A DNA stretch of 64,000 nt from Bacteroidales bacterium (GTDB taxonomy: Bacteria; Bacteroidota; Bacteroidia; Bacteroidales; F082), in the NCBI GenBank assembly GCA_029983675.1, contig JASBYY010000004.1, positions 1 through 64,000 on the forward strand, written 5' to 3'. Under the pieces are notes generated by a model that did no database searches, was not told where the DNA came from, and worked only from the letters and a program-made list of their open reading frames with translations. The translations under genes were made by a program, and so were the position numbers. Each line of letters begins with the position of its first letter. Position 1 is the stretch's first letter. Shown here piece after piece: positions 43,247 through 52,013 of this stretch.

Positions 43247-45439
43247 TTACAGCAGGTGCACGCTGACCGTAAGTCCGGCCATGACAATGGACACCATGCT
43301 CATCAGTTTAATCAAAATGTTGAGCGAGGGTCCTGATGTGTCCTTAAAGGGATCGCCGACCGTATCGCCAACGACAGTAGCCTTGTGACTATCGGAACCC
43401 TTACCGCCAAAGTTCCCTTCTTCAATATACTTCTTGGCATTGTCCCAAGCTCCACCGGCATTCGCCATGAAGACGGCCAGCACGAAACCACAGGCCAAGC
43501 CTCCAATAAGCAGACCGAGCACGCCTGAAACACCCAGTATCAATCCGGTGACAATCGGAACAATGATGGCAAGCATCGACGGGAAAATCATCTCATTTTG
43601 AGCACCCTTTGTCGAAATGGCAACGCAACGTGCATAATCGGGTTCGGCTTTTCCTTCGAGGATGCCTTTGATTTCATGGAACTGACGACGCACTTCTTCC
43701 ACCATCTTTTGGGCGGCACGGCCAACAGCATTCATCGTCAAACCGCAGAACAAAAATGCCATCATGGCTCCAATGAAAACACCCACCAGCACTTTCGGAT
43801 TCATCAGGTTGACATTGTAATAATTCATGAAGTCAACCAACGAAGCAGAAGCCGTATTAATTACATCGTCACCTATTTCAAGAGTGGAAGTCCCTACACG
43901 CACCAAGGCTATCTTGATTTCTTCCACGTATGAAGCCAGCAAAGCCAAGGCCGTCAGAGCAGCGGATCCGATGGCAAAGCCCTTTCCTGTGGCTGCCGTG
44001 GTGTTGCCCAGCGCATCGAGGGCATCGGTACGATGACGCACTTCCTCGCCCAATCCGCTCATCTCGGCATTACCGCCCGCATTGTCGGCAATAGGGCCAT
44101 AAGCGTCGGTTGCCAAGGTGATGCCAAGCGTCGAAAGCATTCCGACAGCGGCAATGCCGATTCCATAGAGACCCATGGAAAGGTTGACCGCAGTAAACTC
44201 GATATGAAAACCATTGGCGCACAGATAAGCCAAAATGATGGCCACACCTACCGTGATGACCGGAACCGCCGTAGAAATCATGCCGAGGCCCAGACCAGAG
44301 ATAATGACCGTTGCCGGCCCCGTCTTGGAGCTTTCCGCCACTTTCTGGGTCGGCTTATAGGACTGCGAGGTATAGTATTCTGTAGATTTTCCGATGATGA
44401 CACCGGCAAACAGACCCACAACGACTGAGAACGAAAGCCCAATCCAGTTTTCGATGCCTAAAGCCCAAAAGATGAAGAATGTGGCAACGGCAATCAGAAT
44501 CGAACTCGTATTGGTGCCTTTGCTAAGTGCGCCCAATAATTGTTTCATGCCGGCGCCTTCCTTGGTCTTGACCAAGAAAATACCGAGGACCGACAAGATG
44601 ACGCCCACAGCGGCAATCAGCATCGGGGCAAACACCGCCTTGAGCTGCATACCTTCTGTGGCCGATGTAGCAAATGCTGACGCTCCCAATGCCATGGTTG
44701 CCAGAATAGAACCGGCATACGATTCGTAAAGGTCGGCACCCATTCCGGCCACGTCGCCAACGTTGTCGCCAACGTTATCGGCAATGGTGGCGGGATTGCG
44801 CGGGTCATCCTCTGGAATATTGTATTCCGTTTTTCCAACCAAGTCGGCACCCACGTCGGCAGCCTTTGTATAGATGCCACCGCCCACACGGGCAAACAAC
44901 GCCTGCGTGGAAGCACCCATGCCAAAAGTAAGCATGGTGGTCGTGATGATGATCAGGTGATTTTCCGCCTCGATGAAATAATCAAGGACGATGAACCAAA
45001 CCGACACATCGAGCAACGCCAAACCGACGACCACAAGACCCATGACAGCACCCGAACGAAATGCGACTTTCAAACCGCTGTTCAGCGAAACACGGGCTGC
45101 ATTGGCAGTGCGGGCCGAAGCATAAGTGGCTGTCTTCATGCCAAAGAAACCGGCAAGTCCCGAAAAGAACCCTCCCGTGAGGAAAGCAAACCACACCCAT
45201 CCGTTTTGAAGACCGAAAACGGCCATCGCAGCAAAAATGGCTGCCAGACAGATAAATACAATAATAACGACTTTGTACTGCTGCCTCAGGTAAGCCATGG
45301 CTCCCTTACGAACATGTGCGGCAATCTTTTTCATTAAGTCAGTTCCCTCTTCTTCCTTCATCATCTGCTTGTAGAAGATGAAAGCGAATGACAGCGCAAT
45401 GATAGAAGCTGCCAAAACACAATAAATGATCCAATTCAT
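43247..45439 (-). CDS. hppA: membrane-bound cation-translocating pyrophosphatase
   Basis: 730 aa, about 16 membrane segments. Hydrolyses cytoplasmic pyrophosphate to pump H+ and/or Na+. The acidic catalytic motifs DVGADLVGKTEYNIPEDDPR, NPATIADNVGDNVGDVAGMG and GDTVGDPFKDTSGPSLNIL are intact. The motif GNTTAATGKGFAIG has Ala at the position that is Lys in K+-independent enzymes, so this should be the K+-dependent type. Promoter box at 45554-45561; strong terminator downstream. Confidence 0.95.
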   Translation of the reverse strand: MNWIIYCVLAASIIALSFAFIFYKQMMKEEEGTDLMKKIAAHVRKGAMAYLRQQYKVVIIVFICLAAIFAAMAVFGLQNGWVWFAFLTGGFFSGLAGFFGMKTATYASARTANAARVSLNSGLKVAFRSGAVMGLVVVGLALLDVSVWFIVLDYFIEAENHLIIITTTMLTFGMGASTQALFARVGGGIYTKAADVGADLVGKTEYNIPEDDPRNPATIADNVGDNVGDVAGMGADLYESYAGSILATMALGASAFATSATEGMQLKAVFAPMLIAAVGVILSVLGIFLVKTKEGAGMKQLLGALSKGTNTSSILIAVATFFIFWALGIENWIGLSFSVVVGLFAGVIIGKSTEYYTSQSYKPTQKVAESSKTGPATVIISGLGLGMISTAVPVITVGVAIILAYLCANGFHIEFTAVNLSMGLYGIGIAAVGMLSTLGITLATDAYGPIADNAGGNAEMSGLGEEVRHRTDALDALGNTTAATGKGFAIGSAALTALALLASYVEEIKIALVRVGTSTLEIGDDVINTASASLVDFMNYYNVNLMNPKVLVGVFIGAMMAFLFCGLTMNAVGRAAQKMVEEVRRQFHEIKGILEGKAEPDYARCVAISTKGAQNEMIFPSMLAIIVPIVTGLILGVSGVLGLLIGGLACGFVLAVFMANAGGAWDNAKKYIEEGNFGGKGSDSHKATVVGDTVGDPFKDTSGPSLNILIKLMSMVSIVMAGLTVSVHLL

Positions 45440-45762
45440 AAAACTGTGATTAGTGATTTAATTAAGTTAGTTAGATTAATAATAGATTCCAATTATCATT
45501 CCCCAAACCGTCCCAACCCCTTATTTTTCGCGCTATTTTTCGGTTTGAGAGGACAAAAATAAAAACATTTTCTGAAACAAAAAGTAGGTTTCCACAGAAA
45601 ATCAAACGATTGAAAAATAAATTTGCCAGATTCAAACAATGTCCGTACTTTTGACGATTGAAGGAAGAAGGTTTCTTTGGGAAACGGCTAACGTCTTGTT
45701 ATTGTAAATACTTCAAAACAAATCATTTACATGACATTCGGGGTTGAAGCTACTTTCCCATC
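45440..45762. promoter_or_regulatory. divergent promoter region between hppA and the BFN gene
   Basis: 323 nt without a gene. Minus-strand TATTTTTG at 45554-45561 (hppA, leader about 110 nt) and plus-strand TACTTTTG at 45646-45653 (BFN gene, leader about 125 nt to the chosen start). Both leaders are longer than is usual in this window. I see no known riboswitch. Confidence 0.5.
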
Positions 45763-45786
45763 ATGACCGAATTAATCTCAATGACA

Positions 45787-46380
45787 ATGAACAAGATCGC
45801 ATTAGAAATCAAAGGACTGATGTTCAGCAACTCGCAGACCGGTGCTTACGTGCTGATACTCAGCGACAGGAACTCCCGGCGCAGCCTTCCCATCGTGATT
45901 GGCGGCACCGAGGCTCAAGCCATTGCCGCCGGCATCGAAAACATCAAGGGGAACCGACCGCTTACACACGACTTGTTCAACAAATTCGCCTATACGTTTC
46001 AAATCCAACTAAAAGAGGTGATCATCAGCCGTTTTCACGAAGGCGTGTTTTATGCCACATTAGTTTGCGAACACCTTGGCGAACTCACCATGCTCGACGC
46101 CCGCCCCTCCGACGCCATCGCATTGGCTGTGCGCAGTGGCTGTAGCATTTCTGCTTATGAATCCGTCATGGAAGAAGCTGGGGTCATCATGGACGAAAAA
46201 GATTTGATGGATGATGATGATGATATTTTTGAAGATTTGGAAAACGCTTCTGACGATCCGGATCAGGACGATCTCGCTAAATTAGAGAGCATGTTGCGAA
46301 AAGCCATCGAAATGGAAGACTACGAAAAAGCCGCCATCCTCCGTGATGAGATTCAAAGAATAAAAGGAGAGCAAGAATAA
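45787..46380 (+). CDS. bifunctional nuclease-domain (DUF151) protein with UVR motif
   Basis: 197 aa from the chosen ATG. BFN domain MNKIALEIKGLMFSNSQTGA...LPIVIGG.EAQAIAAGIE with DARPSDAIALAVR (1-140), then a highly acidic linker (DDDDDIFEDLE) and a C-terminal UvrB/C-type UVR motif (LRKAIEMEDYEKAAILRDEI). Role in nucleic-acid metabolism is likely but unspecified. In-frame ATGs also occur at 45763 and 45781; 45787 matches the family N-terminus. It is followed 48 nt later by the nucleoside transporter. Confidence 0.85.
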   Translation: MNKIALEIKGLMFSNSQTGAYVLILSDRNSRRSLPIVIGGTEAQAIAAGIENIKGNRPLTHDLFNKFAYTFQIQLKEVIISRFHEGVFYATLVCEHLGELTMLDARPSDAIALAVRSGCSISAYESVMEEAGVIMDEKDLMDDDDDIFEDLENASDDPDQDDLAKLESMLRKAIEMEDYEKAAILRDEIQRIKGEQE

Positions 46381-46428
46381 GTCTGTATCATTTATTTAAT
46401 CATCAGTCATTTACAACCATCAACACAC

Positions 46429-47706
46429 ATGAAAGCCATCAAACTACGACTGATCGTCATGAATTTCCTCCAGTTCTTTGTCTGGGGAGCTTGGATGATG
46501 ACATTGGGGCATTACGGTTTCGTCGAAAAACAATGGAACGGTGCGGAATTCGGCCTCGTTTTTTCCACCATGGGTTTTGCTTCGCTCGTCATGCCTACTT
46601 TGTTTGGCATCATCGCCGACAAATGGAAAGCTAATTATGTCTTCGGTATTCTCCATGCTTTGTTTGGTGTGGCCATGTGCTTCCTGCCCATGATAGATTC
46701 GCCCACCTCCTTCTTCTGGGTGTTGCTGGTCGCCATGTGCTTTTACATGCCCACCATCGGACTCAACAACTCCATCGGCTTCGACATCCTGAAAAAAGAA
46801 GGCAAGGACCCCACCACATACTTTCCCCCTATTCGCGTTTGGGGAACCGTAGGGTTTATCACCGCCATGTGGATTACCAACGTTTTCACCAAAGAATGGG
46901 GATTTGGATACAGCATCAAAGTGTCGTTCGTCATTGCCGCAATCATGGCGTTTGTACTGTCGTTGTTTTCCTTTGTCTTCATCCCGGTGATCAACAAGAA
47001 TAAAACCTCTGATAATGAGACGACAAACCGCACGCTTATCCAAAAATTGGGATTGGAAGCCTTTGTGCTGTTCAAGCAAAAGAAAATGGCGCTATTCTTC
47101 ATTTTCAGTCTGTTGTTGGGTGCCGCCTTGCAGCTAACCAATGCGTATGGTGACAGTTTCCTGCAAGACAGTTCGGTTTTTCCCAAAGGGGAACTCATCA
47201 ATAACTTCTCAACCATTATCCTTTCCATTTCGCAGATTTCCGAAATGCTGTTCATCCTTACCATTCCTTTCGTCATGAAGAAGTTCGGAATAAAAAAGGT
47301 GATGCTTTTCAGCATGATAGCCTGGGTGTTGCGTTTCGGACTATTCGGTCTGGCCGACAACAGCCTGCTCGGATTCATTCTGATCAGCACGTCCTGCATC
47401 ATTTACGGCATGGCTTTCGACTTCTTCAATATTTCAGGTGCACTGTTCGTCGAACAAAACACCGACTCGAAAATCCAATCCTCCGCACAAGGCGTTTTCA
47501 TGCTCATGACCAATGGAATAGGTGCTGTGCTGGGAAACATCCTTGCCGGATTGGTGATTGCAAAATGGTTTGAAGACCCGATAAGCCACGCCAAAGACTG
47601 GCAGGGCATTTGGCTGACCTTTGCCGCATACGCCTTGGCTGTCGCCATTCTGTTCCTGCTGTTATTCAAATACAAACACAACAATGAATCAACCACTAAA
47701 CACTAA
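46429..47706 (+). CDS. nucleoside:H+ symporter (NupG-like MFS)
   Basis: 425 aa, 12 membrane segments. N-terminal MNFLQFFVWGAWMMTLGHYG and VWGTVGFITAMWITNVF match the nucleoside permease branch of the MFS; VEQNTDSKIQSSAQGVFMLMTNG lies before TM11. Imports nucleosides for salvage. The context is fitting: thyA, folA and upp are in the window, and thyA and folA follow on the same strand. Confidence 0.88.
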   Translation: MKAIKLRLIVMNFLQFFVWGAWMMTLGHYGFVEKQWNGAEFGLVFSTMGFASLVMPTLFGIIADKWKANYVFGILHALFGVAMCFLPMIDSPTSFFWVLLVAMCFYMPTIGLNNSIGFDILKKEGKDPTTYFPPIRVWGTVGFITAMWITNVFTKEWGFGYSIKVSFVIAAIMAFVLSLFSFVFIPVINKNKTSDNETTNRTLIQKLGLEAFVLFKQKKMALFFIFSLLLGAALQLTNAYGDSFLQDSSVFPKGELINNFSTIILSISQISEMLFILTIPFVMKKFGIKKVMLFSMIAWVLRFGLFGLADNSLLGFILISTSCIIYGMAFDFFNISGALFVEQNTDSKIQSSAQGVFMLMTNGIGAVLGNILAGLVIAKWFEDPISHAKDWQGIWLTFAAYALAVAILFLLLFKYKHNNESTTKH

Positions 47707-47712
47707 TACATC

Positions 47713-48075
47713 ATGAAAGTTCAAATTACAATTTGTCCATGGTATCAGACCATGACCATTGATCTCCCCATCCTTCCTGAAGTCGGTATGCACATCGATT
47801 TGTCCGACACCGATATCAACCGTTACATTGCCAAAGTCAAAGCCGGAGACTATCCCGAAGAATACGGTGTTGCGCTTGCCCCAAGTACACTCGAAAAAGA
47901 TGACAAAGGTTACTGGCAGGACCTGTATATCGATACCGAAGTCGCTGAAGTCAATATTGCTTGGGACGATGAAGAAAAAGCCTATCTCCCGCAAATCGTC
48001 ATCGATACCGTTGAGGATGACTTCGACGATGACGAGGACTATGAAGAATATTTCGAAGAGGAAGACGAGAAATGA
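47713..48075 (+). CDS. small acidic protein of unknown function
   Basis: 120 aa, not recognised. A beta-rich N-terminus (VQITICPWYQTMTIDLPILP) is followed by a strongly acidic C-terminal tail made almost entirely of Asp and Glu. Cytoplasmic by absence of signal or TM. 6 nt downstream of the nucleoside transporter and 70 nt before thyA, so probably co-transcribed. Confidence 0.7.
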   Translation: MKVQITICPWYQTMTIDLPILPEVGMHIDLSDTDINRYIAKVKAGDYPEEYGVALAPSTLEKDDKGYWQDLYIDTEVAEVNIAWDDEEKAYLPQIVIDTVEDDFDDDEDYEEYFEEEDEK

Positions 48076-48145
48076 GCTCCCTCTCCGCACCTTATCGGTT
48101 TCCCGTTGATTTTCAATGGGAAGCCGATGTAAAACCATGTAATAA

Positions 48146-48973
48146 ATGAAGCAATATCTAGATTTATTGCAACATATTCTGGATCACGGAGTCCGTAAGA
48201 GCGACCGTACGGGCACGGGTACCACCAGTGTTTTCGGCTACCAGATGCGTTTCGACCTTCAGGAAGGTTTTCCCTTGCTTACAACGAAAAAAGTACATCT
48301 GCGCTCCATTATCTACGAACTGCTCTGGATGCTTCGTGGCGATACCAACGTGAACTACCTTCATGACCATAAAGTCAGTATTTGGGATGAATGGGCGGAT
48401 GGCAACGGCGATCTCGGTCCTGTTTACGGAGTGCAATGGCGCAATTGGAACGGCGAACACGTCGATCAGATTGCACAAGTGGTTGAAAGCTTAAAAAACA
48501 ACCCTGACAGCCGCCGTCACATTGTCACAGCCTGGAATCCTTCCGTCCTGCCCGACGAGCATTCAAAGAATTTCGCTGCAAATGTGGCCGACGGAAAGGC
48601 TGTGCTTCCACCTTGCCATGCCTTTTTCCAGTTCTATGTGGCCGATGGCAGGCTTTCCTGCCAGCTCTATCAGCGCAGCGCCGACGTTTTTCTCGGCGTT
48701 CCCTTCAACATCGCCTCTTATTCCCTGCTCACCATGATGATGGCACAAGTGACCGGACTCCACGTAGGTGATTTCATACATACTTTTGGCGACGTTCACA
48801 TTTATAATAACCATGTCGATCAGGTGAAGCTGCAACTCAGCCGCACCCCGCTCACACTGCCCACCATGCACCTCAACCCCGAAAGAAATGACATCTTCTC
48901 GTTTGAATATGACGATTTCACATTAGAAAACTATAACCCTTACCCACCTATTAAAGGTGAAGTTTCCGTTTGA
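48146..48973 (+). CDS. thyA: thymidylate synthase
   Basis: 275 aa, makes dTMP from dUMP using methylene-tetrahydrofolate. Catalytic Cys in LPPCHAFFQFYV, RRHIVTAWNPS, QLYQRSADVFLGVPFNIASY and GDVHIYNNHVDQ are all intact. Followed 1 nt later by dihydrofolate reductase, which regenerates its cofactor. Confidence 0.97.
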   Translation: MKQYLDLLQHILDHGVRKSDRTGTGTTSVFGYQMRFDLQEGFPLLTTKKVHLRSIIYELLWMLRGDTNVNYLHDHKVSIWDEWADGNGDLGPVYGVQWRNWNGEHVDQIAQVVESLKNNPDSRRHIVTAWNPSVLPDEHSKNFAANVADGKAVLPPCHAFFQFYVADGRLSCQLYQRSADVFLGVPFNIASYSLLTMMMAQVTGLHVGDFIHTFGDVHIYNNHVDQVKLQLSRTPLTLPTMHLNPERNDIFSFEYDDFTLENYNPYPPIKGEVSV

Positions 48974-48974
48974 C

Positions 48975-49493
48975 ATGAACCACAGACCTACCCTTTCCAT
49001 CATCGTAGCCTTGGCGCAAAACAGAGCCATTGGGAAAAACGGCACACTGATCTGGCATATCAGCAACGACCTACAGCATTTCAAAAGAATCACGACGGGA
49101 AAATGCGTGCTGATGGGTTACAACACATATATGTCGCTGCCCCACCAAAAAGCCCTTCCCAATCGTCGCAACATAATTATTTCCAGCCGTTTGGATAAAG
49201 CACCAGAAGGTTTTGAACTGGCACATTCCATCGATGCTGCCTCGCAGCTATGCGAAAATGAAACCGAAATCATCATCATGGGCGGCGGCACCATCTACGA
49301 GCAAACACTGCCCAAAGCCGACCGGCTTTACCTGACACGCCTCGAAAAAAGTTTTGAAGCCGACACCTATTTCCCCATTGTCAATTATGACGAATGGGAA
49401 CTTGTTGACCTTCAGGTTATTGATGACGACCCCCAAGTGGACTATTCGTACCGCTTTGAGCAGTGGGAGCGAAAAACAGAAGACGAAATCTGA
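48975..49493 (+). CDS. folA: dihydrofolate reductase
   Basis: 172 aa, NADPH-dependent reduction of dihydrofolate. LSIIVALAQNRAIGKNGTLIWH, FKRITTGKCVLMGYNTYMS and MGGGTIYEQTLPKADRLYLT are classic. The start at 48975 (MNHRPTLSII) is 1 nt past the thyA stop; an earlier in-frame ATG at 48957 lies inside thyA and is disfavoured. Confidence 0.95.
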   Translation: MNHRPTLSIIVALAQNRAIGKNGTLIWHISNDLQHFKRITTGKCVLMGYNTYMSLPHQKALPNRRNIIISSRLDKAPEGFELAHSIDAASQLCENETEIIIMGGGTIYEQTLPKADRLYLTRLEKSFEADTYFPIVNYDEWELVDLQVIDDDPQVDYSYRFEQWERKTEDEI

Positions 49494-49514
49494 GAACTAC
49501 CAAGGTCTTTCCTC

Positions 49515-50279
49515 TCAATTGCTAACGAAAGTGGTCATCCTATTAAAAGGATACGCCACCTCTTCAAGAAACAAGGCATGGGGCGGCATTGACATGCCTG
49601 CCGAACAACGGTCTTGGTCTTCCAACACTTGCCGAAAACCTTCCAACGTCATTTTACCTTTCCCTACCTCAATAAGCGTTCCCACGATAGCCCGTACCAT
49701 ATTGCGCAAAAAACGGTCCGCCTTGATTCGGAACACGAGCATATCGTCTTGCTCAAACCATTTGGCTTCCAATATTTTACATTTGTTCGTCTTAACCTGT
49801 GTGTGAAGTTTGGAAAAGCTGGTGAAATCCGAATAATCAAAGAGCAAGTCGGCGGCCTTTTGCATGGCTTCTACATCGAGATTGCCATACAAATAATAGG
49901 CATCATTGGTATGAAACGGATTTTTCGAACGCGAAATATAATAATGGTAAGTGCGCGAAACCGCATTGAAACGGGCATGAAAATCGGGAGCGACCTCCCA
50001 GATGCGGTACACGACAATATCGGCAGGAAGAAACGCATTCAACTGATTGGCAAGCACCTCCGTATTAACAATGCTTTTTTCAGTATCGAAATGAGCATAA
50101 AAATTCCGCGCATGTACGCCCGTATCGGTGCGACCACAACCAATAATACCGGTTTTTTGCCCCAATTTCATGCTCAAACACTTTTCCAGCTCCTCTTGAA
50201 CGCTCAGTGCTTCCGGTTGAATCTGATAGCCATGATAGCGCAAACCGTTGTATGCCAAATGTATGAAGTAACGTTTCAT
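49515..50279 (-). CDS. truA: tRNA pseudouridine synthase A
   Basis: 254 aa, forms pseudouridine 38-40 in the anticodon arm. MKRYFIHLAYNGLRYHGYQ at the start, catalytic Asp in GCGRTDTGVHARNFYAHF, SRTYHYYISRSKNP and FLRNMVRAIVGTLIEVGKG. A longer frame to 50414 overlaps both divergent promoter boxes; the ATG at 50279 follows a TATTTTTG box at 50295-50302. Convergent with folA. Confidence 0.95.
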   Translation of the reverse strand: MKRYFIHLAYNGLRYHGYQIQPEALSVQEELEKCLSMKLGQKTGIIGCGRTDTGVHARNFYAHFDTEKSIVNTEVLANQLNAFLPADIVVYRIWEVAPDFHARFNAVSRTYHYYISRSKNPFHTNDAYYLYGNLDVEAMQKAADLLFDYSDFTSFSKLHTQVKTNKCKILEAKWFEQDDMLVFRIKADRFLRNMVRAIVGTLIEVGKGKMTLEGFRQVLEDQDRCSAGMSMPPHALFLEEVAYPFNRMTTFVSN

Positions 50280-50294
50280 CACGAACTCTTTGTG

Positions 50295-50386
50295 CAAAAA
50301 TAGCACTTTTCGCCCCAAGCACACATATCTATTTTCAATCGGCGTTACATTTTTCAATTCGCTTCTATCAAAATATTGTACTTTTG
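50295..50386. promoter_or_regulatory. divergent promoters of truA and aat
   Basis: Minus-strand TATTTTTG at 50295-50302 lies 15 nt before the truA ATG. Plus-strand TACTTTTG at 50379-50386 lies 17 nt before the aat ATG. Confidence 0.55.
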
Positions 50387-50403
50387 CGGTAAGAAACACA
50401 TAT

Positions 50404-51183
50404 ATGAACCGCATCTTTCAATTGAACGATGACAACTGTTGGTTTCCATCGGCAGAGTACGCCAATAGCGAAGGTTTACTGGCATTTGGCGGCGACCTTT
50501 CGCCGGAACGCCTCATCATTGCTTATGCCAACGGTATCTTTCCATGGTATAATGATGACGAACCCTTACTTTGGTGGTCACTCGACCCCCGTCTCATCAT
50601 GCGTCCCGGAGAAATGAAGGTATCGAAATCATTGCGGCGCACCATTCGCTCCAACAAGTTTGAAAGTCGCATTGACACTGATTTTCTTAATGTTATGAAA
50701 CATTGTGCAGGAACGCCTCGTAAGGATCAGGATGGGACATGGATCAAGGATGAGATGATCGAAGCCTACACCCAGCTTTTTGAGCGCGGCCTCGCCCACT
50801 CTTTCGAAACCTATTGCGATGGCGAGCTTGTCGGCGGATTGTACGGCGTGTCGTTGGGAAAGGTGTTTTGTGGCGAATCCATGTTTCACAATGTCAGCGA
50901 CGCATCAAAATTCGCATTCTACCACCTGCACCGCTTTTTGGTTGAACATGATTTTAAACTCATTGATTGTCAGCAAGAAACATCACATTTATTAAGTCTT
51001 GGCGCCCATGCTATTCCACGTTCGGCTTATCTCGAAGAACTATCCGCACTCATTGCCGAGCCGACATTGGTAGGAAACTGGGGCACGGGGCAAATCGAAC
51101 CGCTGACTATCAATATCATACAACCAGAAACCGTTCATTTCCGATCGTTCAGTTTCGATACGGAAATCACCTTGGAAGAATAG
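50404..51183 (+). CDS. aat: leucyl/phenylalanyl-tRNA-protein transferase
   Basis: 259 aa. Adds Leu or Phe to N-terminal Arg/Lys, creating N-degrons for ClpAP. FPSAEYANSEGLLAFGGDLS, YANGIFPWYNDDEPLLWWS, GEMKVSKSLRRTIR and GGLYGVSLGKVFCGESMFH are family hallmarks. Start 50404 chosen after the promoter box; followed 28 nt later by the sirtuin gene. Confidence 0.95.
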   Translation: MNRIFQLNDDNCWFPSAEYANSEGLLAFGGDLSPERLIIAYANGIFPWYNDDEPLLWWSLDPRLIMRPGEMKVSKSLRRTIRSNKFESRIDTDFLNVMKHCAGTPRKDQDGTWIKDEMIEAYTQLFERGLAHSFETYCDGELVGGLYGVSLGKVFCGESMFHNVSDASKFAFYHLHRFLVEHDFKLIDCQQETSHLLSLGAHAIPRSAYLEELSALIAEPTLVGNWGTGQIEPLTINIIQPETVHFRSFSFDTEITLEE

Positions 51184-51211
51184 TTACCTTACCATAAAAA
51201 ACACCCTTACC

Positions 51212-51964
51212 ATGAATCAGGACGAACAAATCAAGCAGGCTGCCCAAATCGTGTCGAAAGCCAAAAACATCGTTGCTTTCACGGGTGCCGGAACTTCGGT
51301 AGAAAGCGGCATTCCGCCATTTCGCGGCAAAGGAGGCATCTGGAACAAATACGACCCCGACTCCCTCGACATCGATTTCTATTATAATCACACCAAGGAA
51401 TCTTGGAAAGTTATCCGCGAAGTATTTTATAACTTCTTCAATAACAACGATATAAAACCGAACAAGGGGCATTATATACTTGCCAAATGGGAAAAGGAAG
51501 GCCGCCTGATGTCGGTCATCACCCAAAACATAGACAACCTACATGCCATTGCAGGCAACAAGACCATTTATGAGTTTCATGGCAATTCGGCAAGATTTGT
51601 TTGCACGAAATGCGGCGCAAAAATCAAATCCGACAAAGTGGAAATCACCGAAGATCCACCCATTTGCAAAAAATGTGGCGGATTATTGAAACCTGACTTT
51701 ATTTTCTTTGGCGAAGGCATTCCACAAGACGCCTATTTCAATTCTGTCCAAGCCGCCAAACACTGTGATGTGTTCATCATCATCGGCACATCCGGTCAGG
51801 TCAGCCCCGCCAACATGATTCCGGGAATCGCCAAATCGCACGGTGCGACCATCATTGAAATCAACAGAGAGCCTTCCGCCTATACCGATCGCATTACCGA
51901 CATCTATATCGAGGGAAAATCCGGAGAAATACTTGAAGCTATCGATGGTTTAATTACACGATAA
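51212..51964 (+). CDS. cobB: NAD-dependent deacylase (sirtuin)
   Basis: 250 aa Sir2 family. NAD pocket FTGAGTSVESGIPPFRGKGG, VITQNIDNLHAIAG, catalytic His in YEFHGNSARFVCTKCG, zinc ligands CTKC and CKKC, and IIIGTSGQVSPA. Removes acyl groups from lysines, consuming NAD. Probably shares an operon with aat. Confidence 0.93.
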   Translation: MNQDEQIKQAAQIVSKAKNIVAFTGAGTSVESGIPPFRGKGGIWNKYDPDSLDIDFYYNHTKESWKVIREVFYNFFNNNDIKPNKGHYILAKWEKEGRLMSVITQNIDNLHAIAGNKTIYEFHGNSARFVCTKCGAKIKSDKVEITEDPPICKKCGGLLKPDFIFFGEGIPQDAYFNSVQAAKHCDVFIIIGTSGQVSPANMIPGIAKSHGATIIEINREPSAYTDRITDIYIEGKSGEILEAIDGLITR

Positions 51965-52013
51965 TAACTTATTGTATATTAAGCAGTTGTTCGATTTCAT
52001 GCAATAGTTGTTA